Positions 8,446 to 16,487 of a DNA stretch of 39,980 nucleotides are shown here, piece after piece (positions within the stretch are counted from its first letter, which is position 1; the number at the start of each line of letters is the position of its first letter). The stretch spans positions 1 to 39,980 of the IMG/VR virus record IMGVR_UViG_3300031972_001471. One strand, written 5' to 3'. A program made the translations under genes and the position numbers. The notes under the pieces were generated by a model that saw only the letters and a list, made by a program, of their open reading frames with translations, was not told the origin of the DNA and searched no databases. This stretch comes from a virus.

Positions 8446-8590
8446 CTCGCTTCTCCATTTCATCGAAGGCATCTTCCATAGCATCTTCGCGGATACCTTC
8501 ACGGACCTTTAACAGGAGCATGACGACGACTGCGAAGGCCGTGAGAAATTGGACGACCTTCGAGCGGAGTGCTGTCAGGAATGAGATCAT
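8351..8590 (-). CDS. Putative i-spanin (Rz-like)
   Basis: The product has 79 residues. A single N-terminal membrane segment (about residues 12-28, VVQFLTAFAVVVMLLLKV) is followed by a charged helix rich in Arg, Asp and Glu (REGIREDAMEDAFDEMEKRDEQ), likely a periplasmic coiled coil. This is the usual layout of an inner-membrane spanin. Its ATG overlaps the TGA of the upstream holin-like gene, and its 3' half encloses the start of the o-spanin gene. Function is inferred from topology and gene overlap, because spanins are poorly conserved in sequence. Confidence 0.7.
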   Translation of the reverse strand: MISFLTALRSKVVQFLTAFAVVVMLLLKVREGIREDAMEDAFDEMEKRDEQRAQSILDRVDDVPDVVQLDPTDNRGYRD

Positions 8591-8841
8591 TTCAATGCCT
8601 TTGGATTGAGGGTGTAAGGACGGGCTGCACCGGAACGCTGATGTAGCGATGCAATGAAGAGGACCGCTGGGGCGACCTTGATAGCCTTAGCTGCGAGAGC
8701 CTCGGCTTCATAATCGGTGAACCAGCTGATGACCTCAGCGAACGCTTTGATAGCAGCCACGTCCGAGGCGAGAAGAGCCCCCACGCCGAGAGCCGCTAAC
8801 CAGAAGGAACGGGTCCAAAAGATGAAGATAGGGTTCTGCAT
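8587..8841 (-). CDS. Putative holin with two membrane segments
   Basis: The product has 84 residues with two hydrophobic segments, about residues 10-27 (SFWLAALGVGALLASDVA) and 55-66 (VAPAVLFIASLH). A charged stretch lies between them and the C-terminal tail is polar and basic. Size and topology fit class II holins, which open the inner membrane and time lysis. It overlaps the i-spanin start by ATGA, so holin and spanins form one cassette. The endolysin is elsewhere (18976-19497). AAGGAT precedes the ATG. I see no similarity to T7 gp17.5, so the call rests on topology and context. Confidence 0.6.
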   Translation of the reverse strand: MQNPIFIFWTRSFWLAALGVGALLASDVAAIKAFAEVISWFTDYEAEALAAKAIKVAPAVLFIASLHQRSGAARPYTLNPKALK

Positions 8842-8852
8842 GGGGGTTATCC

Positions 8853-9689
8853 TTAGAAGATGTCTGAACGGGCTAGGCGCTGTTCAACGTCTGCGCGGTA
8901 CGCAGGGTCGCGTGAATAACGTGGGTCATTCATTGCAGCTGTCAGTTCAGCAGTAGAGCGGAAGACCGAGCCGCTTGAGGCTTTGGTTGCTCCGCCGAGG
9001 AGTTTGGGTTCTGAGCCTTCAGACTTCGCGAACTTCGCCATCAGACCATCCATTGCCAACTTCACGCCAGCTTCGTCAGCCTTATCGATTGCGTTGTTGA
9101 ACGCTGTCTGTTCTTCAGCTGTTAGACCTGTCTGAGCCCATTCAAGAGCTGCGGACAGTTTGTCAGCACCGCCGACGTGAGCTTCGATGCGCGCTTGCAT
9201 CTGTTCACCGAGGGCTTGTTGACCAGCTATGTATGCGTCCACAGTGTTCTTGTCGAAACCAGCCTTAGAGAGCTTCTCATAGGTGGCATCAGACAAGGCA
9301 CCATCTGTCATGAACTCAGCTTCAACAGCGGACATGTCAATGCCTGCAGCTTCAGCAGCTTCAGCGGCCTCATCACGGGATGCAGCATCGCCTTCAGGGG
9401 AAGCTTCAGTATCACCTTCAGTAGCAACTTCTGCATCACCTTCAGGTTCCTGAGCAGGTTCACCCTTAGGGGCACCCTCTTGGCTCATCTTCGTGCGGAG
9501 TTCGTTGTAGGCTTTCGCCATTGCTTCTGGGCTTTCGAAGTCACCCAGCCATTCAGGCTTTCCATCTGTCGGAGCAGCCTGTGGTTGTCCACTGTTCGGT
9601 GTGACACCGTCTTCAGCTTTCTTCACCATTGCGTCAATGTACGCTTGGTCTTCCGTGTTTTCATTTACGGGGATTTGCACTTCAGCCAT
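8853..9689 (-). CDS. Scaffolding (capsid assembly) protein, T7 gp9-like
   Basis: The 278-residue product is very acidic and Ala/Glu-rich, with an early segment KPEWLGDFESPEAMAKAYNELR that is typical of gp9-family scaffolds, a low-complexity acidic middle (residues 80-115) and a C-terminal YSRDPAYRADVEQRLARSDIF. In T7, gp9 shapes the procapsid and leaves before DNA packaging. The C-terminal helix normally contacts the capsid protein. The gene follows a 54-residue reading frame by one base, and GAAAGG precedes its start. Confidence 0.88.
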   Translation of the reverse strand: MAEVQIPVNENTEDQAYIDAMVKKAEDGVTPNSGQPQAAPTDGKPEWLGDFESPEAMAKAYNELRTKMSQEGAPKGEPAQEPEGDAEVATEGDTEASPEGDAASRDEAAEAAEAAGIDMSAVEAEFMTDGALSDATYEKLSKAGFDKNTVDAYIAGQQALGEQMQARIEAHVGGADKLSAALEWAQTGLTAEEQTAFNNAIDKADEAGVKLAMDGLMAKFAKSEGSEPKLLGGATKASSGSVFRSTAELTAAMNDPRYSRDPAYRADVEQRLARSDIF

Positions 9690-9690
9690 A

Positions 9691-9855
9691 TCAGCCTTTC
9701 ACGTAAAGTTTCACGCCGTTGACGACCCGGAGTTCGCCACGGTCGGCTTTGGTTTTCTTCTTCTTCGCAGGTTTTGCGATGGTTACCTGAGGGGCGGCGG
9801 CAGGGGTGTTATCCCCCGCCTGTGTGACCTCAGGAGCTTCATTGGTCTGAGCCAT
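9691..9855 (-). CDS. Small basic protein between portal and scaffold
   Basis: The product has 54 residues from MAQTNEAPEV, which has GGAG at a good distance upstream. The start lies inside the last codons of the portal gene, and the stop is one base from the scaffold start, so it is probably coupled to both. The N-terminal half is Ala/Pro/Thr-rich and the middle is a run of lysines (AKPAKKKKTKADRG). I do not recognise a family. A role in head assembly or DNA contact is only a guess from position and charge. Confidence 0.6.
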   Translation of the reverse strand: MAQTNEAPEVTQAGDNTPAAAPQVTIAKPAKKKKTKADRGELRVVNGVKLYVKG

Positions 9856-11410
9856 TTTGCTCCATTCCTTTTTGTGCCATACCACCAAGTTGATTGATGG
9901 CGTTTGGACCAAGCTGCTGTATCATCTGAGCCATCTGGGCTTGTTGCTGAGCAGCCTGCTGTTCTTCTTGAGACTTGATAAGGCCTTGCATATCGATGCC
10001 GAGAGCCGTACCGCGTCGGGTGATGTAGTCCCCAACATTCAAGACTTGCATCAAGGCCTCTGGCCCGATGGACTGAGCGAGACCTGCGATGAACATGTCG
10101 AGTTTGTTGAGATCGTGGCCACGGCCAAGAGCTTCGAGACCTGTGGTGACGTTTGGTTTCACCGAGCCTTTTGGCAGGGCCGGTAGTTTCTTTGCACGGG
10201 CCATTGAGTGTAAAAGCCGCGTAACGAGAGGGAGTTGTAGTTCCTGAGTGAGGATGGAGTAGACACCTCCAAGGGCATCTTCCAGTTCACCTGCCATGTA
10301 CCGAATTTCTTCGGCTGTCACGCGTTCCCCACCACGTTGAACTGCGGTGTTGAGCATGAAGGCAAAAGACAGGCGCTGTTCAATGTTCTGAGCTGTCGCT
10401 TGAGCAACACCAAAGTCGGCGAACTTGGCTACCTGTAGGAATGTGACGTCTTGGGCGTTACCAGAGACAAATTCGAAGTTCTCAGCTTCAGCCAGATCAT
10501 CCTCGTCAGTGGTACCGTTAGGGTCCACGAGCGGGATAACTCGAGCAGCAACTGCGGAGCCTTCAACGATGGCCTTAGAGAGCCCTTCAAGGGACTTGAG
10601 GTCACCGATGTAATCGTCACAATGGGCACGGCCATAGGCCTCACCGTCAATGCGGGACCACCGAAGCGGTATCCACGGGGACTTGTCGATGGGGTATGAA
10701 CCTTCAGAACCTTCAACGACGATGTCTTTAACTTCCTGATGGACTTTCCACTTATCATCCTCACGCCACACGCGAGTGTAGAGAGAGACGGTGTCGGTTG
10801 TTCCAGCAGTGTCGCGCTTGACGATAGAGATTGTCTTACCTTCAACTTCCAAGACTTCTCGGATTTCTTTAGGGAGAACTTCTGGATCAACGTCTTCTTT
10901 CGTGATGATCTCTAGGACATTGCCCATAGGGTCACGACTGACTACGAAGCGATCAAGACGAAATACGCGGATGCCGCCTTCGGGGGAGATGAAGATGAGG
11001 GCGTTTCCGCAAACCACCAATTGCTTGAGAGCTTCGTGGATACCGACACGCATTGCGGTACCTTCGATCTCAGACATAACGGCCCGTTCGATCTTACCGA
11101 GAGCTTCTTCGACCTTCGCGCGCATCCCATCTTGTCCTGTCATCTCTTGGAGAGTGAAGTCGTCGATGGTCATACGGAAGAAGGGAGAGTTGGGTGGGAG
11201 GAGAGCTAGGAGGAGCTTTGAGGCGAGGTTGTTAACGCCGCGCGCGCCAAGGCCTTGATAAGGGGTCGGGAGTTTGGACGTACCTGAGTGCCCACTCTCG
11301 GGCATCAGGCTTGGGATGGTCAGCTTGGCAGCTTCACGCGCACGATCTAGGAAAGGCTGACGGTCGGTCTCAAGCTGGCTATAACGCCCGGCTGCTGTAG
11401 TTGCCGTCAT
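9839..11410 (-). CDS. Portal protein (head-tail connector, T7 gp8-like)
   Basis: The 523-residue product matches T7 gp8 (536). The N-terminus has RYSQLETDRQPFLDRAREAAKLTIPSL, followed by GARGVNNLASKLLLALLPPNSPFFR, both characteristic of podoviral portals. The C-terminus is Gln/Met-rich (EEQQAAQQQAQMAQMIQQL). Twelve copies form the channel at one capsid vertex, bind terminase during packaging and later hold the tail. The start is preceded by TAGGAGTAGATA. It follows a gp7.3-like gene, as in T7. Confidence 0.95.
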   Translation of the reverse strand: MTATTAAGRYSQLETDRQPFLDRAREAAKLTIPSLMPESGHSGTSKLPTPYQGLGARGVNNLASKLLLALLPPNSPFFRMTIDDFTLQEMTGQDGMRAKVEEALGKIERAVMSEIEGTAMRVGIHEALKQLVVCGNALIFISPEGGIRVFRLDRFVVSRDPMGNVLEIITKEDVDPEVLPKEIREVLEVEGKTISIVKRDTAGTTDTVSLYTRVWREDDKWKVHQEVKDIVVEGSEGSYPIDKSPWIPLRWSRIDGEAYGRAHCDDYIGDLKSLEGLSKAIVEGSAVAARVIPLVDPNGTTDEDDLAEAENFEFVSGNAQDVTFLQVAKFADFGVAQATAQNIEQRLSFAFMLNTAVQRGGERVTAEEIRYMAGELEDALGGVYSILTQELQLPLVTRLLHSMARAKKLPALPKGSVKPNVTTGLEALGRGHDLNKLDMFIAGLAQSIGPEALMQVLNVGDYITRRGTALGIDMQGLIKSQEEQQAAQQQAQMAQMIQQLGPNAINQLGGMAQKGMEQNGSDQ

Positions 11411-11419
11411 TATCTACTC

Positions 11420-11629
11420 CTATGTGTTAGGAACGTTGACGCCAGTACCACCGGCACCTGCGCTACCGCTTTGAAGGTCAATGCGGAGGGCGGAACGGCC
11501 CTTCCGTTTACTTGTTGATTGGGCCCGTGTGGTGCTCCCTTCAGTACGCAACTTGTTGATCTTCATGTTGGGTGTAGGGGCGGCAACAGCGGGCGTGTCA
11601 GGAACCTTCGGTTTGAACATGTTGCTCAT
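11420..11629 (-). CDS. T7 gp7.3-like small virion protein
   Basis: The product has 69 residues: a Pro/Ala/Thr-rich N-terminus, then a basic stretch (TSKRKGRSALRIDL) and a Gly-rich end (GSAGAGGTGVNVP). That C-terminal pattern, a basic-serine segment leading into Gly repeats and a final GVNVP or GINI, is shared by T7 gp7.3 and relatives. In T7, gp7.3 is a minor tail-associated protein needed for adsorption. It lies directly before the portal gene, as in T7, and its start overlaps the stop of the upstream 62-residue gene. Confidence 0.65.
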   Translation of the reverse strand: MSNMFKPKVPDTPAVAAPTPNMKINKLRTEGSTTRAQSTSKRKGRSALRIDLQSGSAGAGGTGVNVPNT

Positions 11630-11814
11630 AAGATTTCCTTTGGGTTATGTTGTTTCGTGAACTCCCGCCGTAAGAACCGGATGATACTTTGTTGTCCTAC
11701 CAGAACACCTGTTGCAGCAGGGTCCGGGACGGCGTCAGGTATCCGGTCACGAAACCGTTCTTCGAGGGCTTCGATCAGTTCACGGGGCACGACAGGGAAT
11801 TGGGGTTTTGACAT
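11626..11814 (-). CDS. Small conserved-looking protein upstream of gp7.3-like gene
   Basis: The product has 62 residues with no membrane segment: MSKPQFPVVPRELIEALEERF, then VLVGQQSIIRFLRREF. I cannot name a family. The composition is that of a compact folded helical protein. Its TGA overlaps the ATG of the gp7.3-like gene, so the two are probably coupled. It is the first gene after the promoter-like site at 11829-11850 and so opens the head-tail transcription unit. Confidence 0.65.
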   Translation of the reverse strand: MSKPQFPVVPRELIEALEERFRDRIPDAVPDPAATGVLVGQQSIIRFLRREFTKQHNPKEIL

Positions 11815-11828
11815 GAGAGAGTGCCTCT

Positions 11829-11850
11829 TTATCCTACTGTGTGGGTTAAT
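11829..11850 (-). promoter_or_regulatory. Phage RNA polymerase promoter-like site before the structural genes
   Basis: The minus strand reads ATTAACCCACACAGTAGGAT, nearly identical to the sites at 18959, 21103, 23880 and 31952. The core ACACAGTAGGA resembles the T7 promoter core ACTCACTATAGGG. It lies about 15 bases before the first gene of the head-tail block. Confidence 0.75.
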
Positions 11851-11856
11851 CGATTT

Positions 11857-11880
11857 GCCCCACCCCCTTAGGGATGAGGC
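11857..11880 (-). terminator. Hairpin after the dNMP kinase gene
   Basis: The minus-strand RNA forms a 10-bp stem (GCCUCAUCCC with GGGGUGGGGC, three G-U pairs) around a four-base loop. There is no U-tract, since CAAAUCG follows. It could be a terminator for phage polymerase or a 3'-end stabiliser just before the promoter-like site at 11829-11850. Confidence 0.5.
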
Positions 11881-11886
11881 GGTATT

Positions 11887-12447
11887 TTAGGTGAGGTTGA
11901 GGGTGGTGAGTATCCGGTCCCAGAACACTTCAAGGGGGACATTGTTTCGAACAACTGCGTCCGGGTCGAAGTTAAATGCTTCGCTGGAATGGGACGGTAC
12001 TGTCCGGCGTGTAACACCTTCAAGCTTCACGACCTCTCCGCCGAGGGAGCGAACCGCAGCAGCTTCATTCGTATGTCGAAGATCATCAGTTACGACTGAG
12101 AGGCCAGCCTTCAGCTGTAGCTCAACACGTCTCTGCCAGATCGAGACCCAAAGGTCTTCAGCTACACAGTCCCTACCCCATTCAGTACCAAGCGTTTGCA
12201 TGGCCCGACGAGGTGAGACACCACGTAGGTATCTGTCTGGTTTCTCTTTCAGGTCACCTTCAAGGCGTGCTTTGATCTCATCCTCATCAAGCCCGCACAG
12301 TTCATAGACTGTGGCGATCATGGACTTCAGTCCTTCAGCAAACTTCACAGGAACGAAACCACGGTCGGTCAGGAGCTTTGAGGCTTCCGACTTACCAACA
12401 CCTGCAGGGCCCGCGAAGGCGATCAACCGAGGAGCTTGGGTGTCCAT
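11887..12447 (-). CDS. Deoxynucleoside monophosphate kinase-like protein
   Basis: The 186-residue P-loop protein has a Walker A motif GPAGVGKS at residues 13-20. A basic region (PDRYLRGVSPRRAMQTLGTEWGR, residues 71-93) and VVTDDLRHTNEAAAVRSLGG near residue 119 are typical of phage dNMP kinases of the T4 gene 1 kind. Such enzymes phosphorylate dNMPs recovered from degraded host DNA. The gene overlaps the end of the exonuclease gene by 25 bases and has AAAGGA upstream. It ends the replication block before a hairpin and a promoter-like site. Confidence 0.8.
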   Translation of the reverse strand: MDTQAPRLIAFAGPAGVGKSEASKLLTDRGFVPVKFAEGLKSMIATVYELCGLDEDEIKARLEGDLKEKPDRYLRGVSPRRAMQTLGTEWGRDCVAEDLWVSIWQRRVELQLKAGLSVVTDDLRHTNEAAAVRSLGGEVVKLEGVTRRTVPSHSSEAFNFDPDAVVRNNVPLEVFWDRILTTLNLT

Positions 12448-13286
12448 AGTTTTGGTTCCTTTGTCTTAAAGTTGTAGTCGGAGGAGCGGAGGATACGGGC
12501 AACTTGGAACTGCTGCAGGGCATATTCCTCATTGTAGCCAGCCTTGGCGTAGAGGGAGACGATACCATCCCAGAGAGAGGGGCACTCAGGGGCTTTAACC
12601 CACTTGATGCCCTGCGCGCCTTTCCGCTTCCCACGCGAGATTGTGTATTCCTGAGGTTCAAGGAGGTAGGGTTCGTTCAGAAACTCTTCAGCCTTGGACA
12701 TGCCAATGCCGGGGCAGCCGGTATAGCCGTCAGTCACGTCGCCTGCGATGCCCTGTAGAAGGTGGAAGTGATCAGCCTCCTCAAGGGTCACCTCAAAGAT
12801 GCCGTCATAGGGGCGTCCGCTGTTGAAGTGGAAACCCGGAACAGTCTTGAGGTCCTTGTCGATGGTGACCACGATCTTCTCACCGGGGATGGCTGCGTTG
12901 TTCGTTGCGAGGATGCCAAGGATATCGTCACCTTCGAGGCCGGGGCGTTCCCAGCACTCATAGGTTTCCCGTGCATACTGACGCAGGTCAGCCAGAACGA
13001 GCGGGCGGCGGACAGCTTTCCGGTTTCCCTTATAGGTAGGGAGAACGTCAACGCGCCAGTTCACCTTATCGGTCAATGCGAGGATGACCCGATCTCCACC
13101 GAGGCGCTCCTTCAAAGTTTCGATGGAAGCGTCGAGGGTCAGCTTGGCGTCGTCGATCTCGGCATGTAGGGTATAGAGACAGGTGTCATCGTCTTCACCG
13201 TCACCCCAGTTGATTGTGCGTTCAACAGCAGCAGCGGCTTGGTAGCAATAAACATCCCCGTCCAGAAGGAGGGTGCGTTCACTCAT
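12423..13286 (-). CDS. 5'-3' exonuclease (T7 gp6-like)
   Basis: The product is about 287 residues from the ATG at 13286 (a GTG lies one codon upstream). It is a FEN/5'-exonuclease: LLLDGDVYCYQAA near the start gives the first metal-binding Asp, ERPGLEGDDILGILA gives the Glu-x-Asp-Asp cluster, VVTIDKDLKTVPG follows, and GIAGDVTDGYTGCPGIGMSKA is the helix-hairpin-helix segment. In T7, gp6 removes RNA primers and degrades host DNA. The start sits in ATGAGTGA, overlapping the stop of the small membrane protein gene upstream. Confidence 0.93.
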   Translation of the reverse strand: MSERTLLLDGDVYCYQAAAAVERTINWGDGEDDDTCLYTLHAEIDDAKLTLDASIETLKERLGGDRVILALTDKVNWRVDVLPTYKGNRKAVRRPLVLADLRQYARETYECWERPGLEGDDILGILATNNAAIPGEKIVVTIDKDLKTVPGFHFNSGRPYDGIFEVTLEEADHFHLLQGIAGDVTDGYTGCPGIGMSKAEEFLNEPYLLEPQEYTISRGKRKGAQGIKWVKAPECPSLWDGIVSLYAKAGYNEEYALQQFQVARILRSSDYNFKTKEPKLWTPKLLG

Positions 13287-13506
13287 CACCAATCACCCAC
13301 TGTTCTATCTTACCCACCAAACTGTTCACGGTCGGGAACCGGACGGCGAGGATGACAACGAGGACGCTGAGGGGCCAGACAGCAACCACAGCTGCTGTGT
13401 AAATAGCCACTCGAGTGTTTGTGAGAAATTCGCCCCGCCGCAGCCACACCGATAAGGCGAAGGGTACGAGGACCAGAAAGTAGATTATTGTGAAGATTGT
13501 ATTCAT
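13279..13506 (-). CDS. Small membrane protein with two predicted transmembrane helices
   Basis: The product has 75 residues from MNTIFTIIYF. Hydrophobic segments at about residues 3-21 and 34-56 are separated by a basic turn (WLRRGEFLTNTR), and a short polar tail ends DE. The start overlaps the stop of the HNH-like gene (ATGA), and its stop overlaps the exonuclease start. The position corresponds to the T7 gene 5.x cluster of small accessory genes. No family is recognised. Confidence 0.6.
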   Translation of the reverse strand: MNTIFTIIYFLVLVPFALSVWLRRGEFLTNTRVAIYTAAVVAVWPLSVLVVILAVRFPTVNSLVGKIEQWVIGDE

Positions 13507-13856
13507 GGTTTCATCCAATCGTTGTTGATGTGAGTTTCGAGGAAGTCCGCAATCGCGCGGAGCTCATGGACGGCGGCATTGTTTTTGATGCGGTTCGCCC
13601 GGTTAGAGAGGACCATCACATTCCCTTTGACATACCCTAGGGAGGGCATCACACGGTCCAGCGAAGGGGCATGATCAAGGTCACCTTCAAGGGCGATCTC
13701 GATACCAAGCGCTGGGCATGTCTCGGGGATGGTGAAGTCACTCACAGTGATGTTGAACGGGAGACCTTTCTGCTTGGCCCTATGGCGGGCTGAGCGGAGC
13801 ATCATCCGTTTTCGTGATAGGAGGCCCGAGCGGGCCACCTTGTTGGTTTCTGTCAT
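13503..13856 (-). CDS. HNH-like nuclease family protein
   Basis: The product has 117 residues from MTETNKVARS. The longer frame upstream only reads the DNA polymerase gene in another phase. The pattern CPALGI, then SLDRVMPSLGYVKGNVMVLSNRANRIKNN resembles small phage proteins annotated as HNH or His-Me finger endonucleases, in which SLDRI, GYxxGNV and NxxK supply the metal site. The usual His is not obvious (DLDHAPSLD is the closest), so activity is uncertain. The position between DNA polymerase and exonuclease matches T7 gene 5.3, a homing-type HNH gene. Confidence 0.55.
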   Translation of the reverse strand: MTETNKVARSGLLSRKRMMLRSARHRAKQKGLPFNITVSDFTIPETCPALGIEIALEGDLDHAPSLDRVMPSLGYVKGNVMVLSNRANRIKNNAAVHELRAIADFLETHINNDWMKP

Positions 13857-13866
13857 GGGCGTATCC

Positions 13867-15996
13867 TTAGTGACACTCCGCCCAGCTAACTCCCGTCTTA
13901 CAGTCGGCAGCAAGTTCAATGCGGAAATTGAAGAACTCGCCCGCTTCTTTGGCGCACTGGTCGGATAGTATCTCCACTTCCGACAATGTGTCCTCATTCT
14001 TACAGGCGATTTGAAGTTCGTCGTGAACCCACGCAAGGAAGGCAAAGTCACCATCCCAGCCGTGTTTATACCCGCGCTCAACTAGCTTCTCTTCGAGCAG
14101 GCACATCCACTTCTTACAAAGCAGAGCACCGGCTGATTGAAGTAGGGTGTTTAGGGCGGAGTGTTCAGAGCGAACATGGAGGTGACGGCCATCAAGGCCT
14201 GTCAGATACCCACGCTTGGCAGCAACCTTGACCGCTTTGGTCAGCTTACCCATCGCAGGAATTTTGGCTTCGAAGTTAGCGCGCAGGCGCTTCCCATCCT
14301 TGGCACCGCGACCAGTGATCGACCCTAGCTTTCCATCACCTGCCCCATAGAGGAAGGCGTAGATGAAGGTCTTGGCCATGTCGCGTGTCGGTAGACCAGC
14401 AGCGATCTGGTTCACGGTGTGAATGTCACCGCCCAGCACTTCGCTACCGTAGTCCCCATTGTCATAGCGAGCCATGAAGTGAGAGAGGCAGCGGAGCTCG
14501 AGGCCAGCGGCGTCAGTACCGATCATGAACCAGCCCAGAGGGACAGTGAACAAGGAGCGACACTCCCAGCCATATCCACCCTCAAGTCCAGTCAAGATGC
14601 ACTCAACCTTCCCGTTCTCTTCCAAAGCCCAGAGAGGGATGGCGTAGTCAGGGATAGCGTCGGTTGGGAACTTCTTGATCTTGACCTTCGGAACCTGTGC
14701 GACGTTCGGGAACGAGTGTGTCCCACGCCCCGTCACGGCACCGTTAGGGTTGATCGATCCATGGATGCGACCATTCTTCACTACCTTCAACCATGCTTGG
14801 TTACCTTCAGCCACCTGCCCGATGCGCTTCTGAACAAGGAAGTATTCATTCAGAAGGGGGGCCGCCGGATAATCCAGACCTTCGAGAACTGTCTCGTCGA
14901 TCTTAGGGTCACCTGAGGGGGTGAACTCCTGAGGTTCCCAGCCATAGAGAGTAGTCAAACGGTTGGCGATGTGGTGACGGGAGCCGGGATTAAACTCGAC
15001 ATACTTGATCTTGGTGTAGGGGTAACCGTTGAACTTGAACTTCAAGCCTTCGCGTTTAGCCTCAGCTGAAAGGGAACCTGAAGGTGTAAGCCAAGAGGAT
15101 GCATCGTCGGTGATCTCGTTACCGAGGGCGTCCACAATGATCTTTTCGCCCCACGCTCCGGTGGCCTTACTAGCTGAACGGGGGTGGGTTACGACCTGCT
15201 TACCCTTCACACGGACAGGTTCGGCCCACGTGCCAAAGAACTCTTTCAGCTTCTGCTCAAGCTCCGCACGCTTAGCCGCTAAGGTACCGTAGAGCGCAGC
15301 GCCTCCAGCTTCATCGAAGGGGAAGCCGTTGCGTTCGATCTTGGCACAGAGGGTGGCCGTCTGGTGTTCAAGGTCCAGAGCATCCTGTGCATAGGATTTC
15401 TTCAGAACCTGCCGGTAAAGGGCGGTGGTGACGATGACGTCCTGCACACAGTAGTCCTGCATCTCAGGGTTCCATGTGCCCCAAACGTGAGCGCGTAACT
15501 CTTCTTCGGTCGGAGCCGGTAGACCCATGCGTTCGTGCTTAGCTTTCAGTTCGGCGGTACGCTCTTTCGAATAGTCGCCCTTCCATTTACCGAGGCGGTA
15601 GCCCCAAGCCTCAAGCCCGTGGGAGCCCCGGAGTTTCCCCGGAAGGGTGCCCTTACGGATGCGGCCCATGTCGCTATCTTTGATATTGGACCAGATAAGA
15701 CGGGACATGACGAGGGTGTCCTCAACTTTCCCACGATAGGTCCAGTCGGGGTAGAGCTTCTGTTGAGCGGGGATATCGAACTTGATACCGTTGTGATAGA
15801 CAAGGACATCAGCCTCGCTCAGTTCGGCCAAGCCCTCAGCAATGGTGAGGTGGCGGTCAGCGCCCTTAGCCTTGTAGTTGTGGTCGCAACAGGACGTGAT
15901 GATACCTGTCTCGAAGTCTTCATAGACGATGGAGTGAAGGGTCGTGATGTCGTCTAAGAGACCGTCGCCTTCAAGGTCAGTGATGTAAATTTTCAT
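13867..15996 (-). CDS. DNA polymerase (T7 gp5-like, family A with 3'-5' exonuclease)
   Basis: The 709-residue product matches T7 gp5 (704). The exonuclease domain begins ITDLEGDGLLDD, with the metal ligands Asp7 and Glu9 kept. The palm has motif A (MIGTDAAGLELRCLSHFM), the O-helix region (RDMAKTFIYAFLYGAGDGK) and motif C (WVHDELQ) near the C-terminus. It copies the phage genome, in T7 with host thioredoxin as processivity factor. The gene follows a kinase gene and a strong terminator, so read-through or polymerase resistance to the terminator must be assumed. Confidence 0.97.
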   Translation of the reverse strand: MKIYITDLEGDGLLDDITTLHSIVYEDFETGIITSCCDHNYKAKGADRHLTIAEGLAELSEADVLVYHNGIKFDIPAQQKLYPDWTYRGKVEDTLVMSRLIWSNIKDSDMGRIRKGTLPGKLRGSHGLEAWGYRLGKWKGDYSKERTAELKAKHERMGLPAPTEEELRAHVWGTWNPEMQDYCVQDVIVTTALYRQVLKKSYAQDALDLEHQTATLCAKIERNGFPFDEAGGAALYGTLAAKRAELEQKLKEFFGTWAEPVRVKGKQVVTHPRSASKATGAWGEKIIVDALGNEITDDASSWLTPSGSLSAEAKREGLKFKFNGYPYTKIKYVEFNPGSRHHIANRLTTLYGWEPQEFTPSGDPKIDETVLEGLDYPAAPLLNEYFLVQKRIGQVAEGNQAWLKVVKNGRIHGSINPNGAVTGRGTHSFPNVAQVPKVKIKKFPTDAIPDYAIPLWALEENGKVECILTGLEGGYGWECRSLFTVPLGWFMIGTDAAGLELRCLSHFMARYDNGDYGSEVLGGDIHTVNQIAAGLPTRDMAKTFIYAFLYGAGDGKLGSITGRGAKDGKRLRANFEAKIPAMGKLTKAVKVAAKRGYLTGLDGRHLHVRSEHSALNTLLQSAGALLCKKWMCLLEEKLVERGYKHGWDGDFAFLAWVHDELQIACKNEDTLSEVEILSDQCAKEAGEFFNFRIELAADCKTGVSWAECH

Positions 15997-16022
15997 GGTC
16001 TTCTCGCTGGAATGACAAACGA

Positions 16023-16055
16023 AAAAAGGCCCACCGATTTCTCGGCAGGCCCTTT
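16023..16055 (-). terminator. Rho-independent terminator before the DNA polymerase gene
   Basis: The minus-strand RNA folds into a 14-bp stem with a GAAA loop, with GGGCC and GGGCC-type arms and two G-U pairs, followed by a U-tract. It lies between the P-loop kinase (stop at 16078) and DNA polymerase (start at 15996), an unusual place to end transcription. Confidence 0.85.
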
Positions 16056-16077
16056 AAGGAGTTATTTAGGTGGACCC

Positions 16078-16476
16078 TTAGGTCAGGTTGAGAGGCTCCC
16101 ACGCAGCGGCCATCCCGGCCAGTACCTCCTCCGGTACATCGTGGATGTTACCGTGATTGGCTTCAGCTGTAAGGACTGTGAAGCTACACCCGAGGTACTC
16201 GCAACCATCTTTCAAAGACTGTAGCGTCTTGTTATATGGGAAGACGCCTGCGAGAACTACGTTCTGTCCTGAGCGGATTAGGTTAGTCACGGTTTCTTTG
16301 GTCCACTCCCAAGCGTGGGTCTTGTTCTTGATGTCGAACTCGTAGGCCCCAGTCTTGTTGTTGATGTGGCACATGTCCGCTTCGAGAAAGGAGTATCCAG
16401 CGGCAATCAGTTTCTTAGCGGCTGTTGACTTACCCGAACCGGGAAGGCCGCGTATAACTACGAGGTGTGTATTCAT
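16078..16476 (-). CDS. Small P-loop NTPase, probable kinase
   Basis: The product has 132 residues with a Walker A motif GLPGSGKS at residues 10-17, FLEADMCHIN around residue 30 and later VVLAGVFPY. The layout is that of AAA_33 or polynucleotide-kinase-like phage proteins of minimal size. The substrate cannot be told from sequence; a nucleotide or nucleic-acid end is likely. It lies between the primase-helicase and DNA polymerase genes, and its stop is followed by a terminator. Confidence 0.65.
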   Translation of the reverse strand: MNTHLVVIRGLPGSGKSTAAKKLIAAGYSFLEADMCHINNKTGAYEFDIKNKTHAWEWTKETVTNLIRSGQNVVLAGVFPYNKTLQSLKDGCEYLGCSFTVLTAEANHGNIHDVPEEVLAGMAAAWEPLNLT

Positions 16477-16487
16477 GGAAAGGTTCC

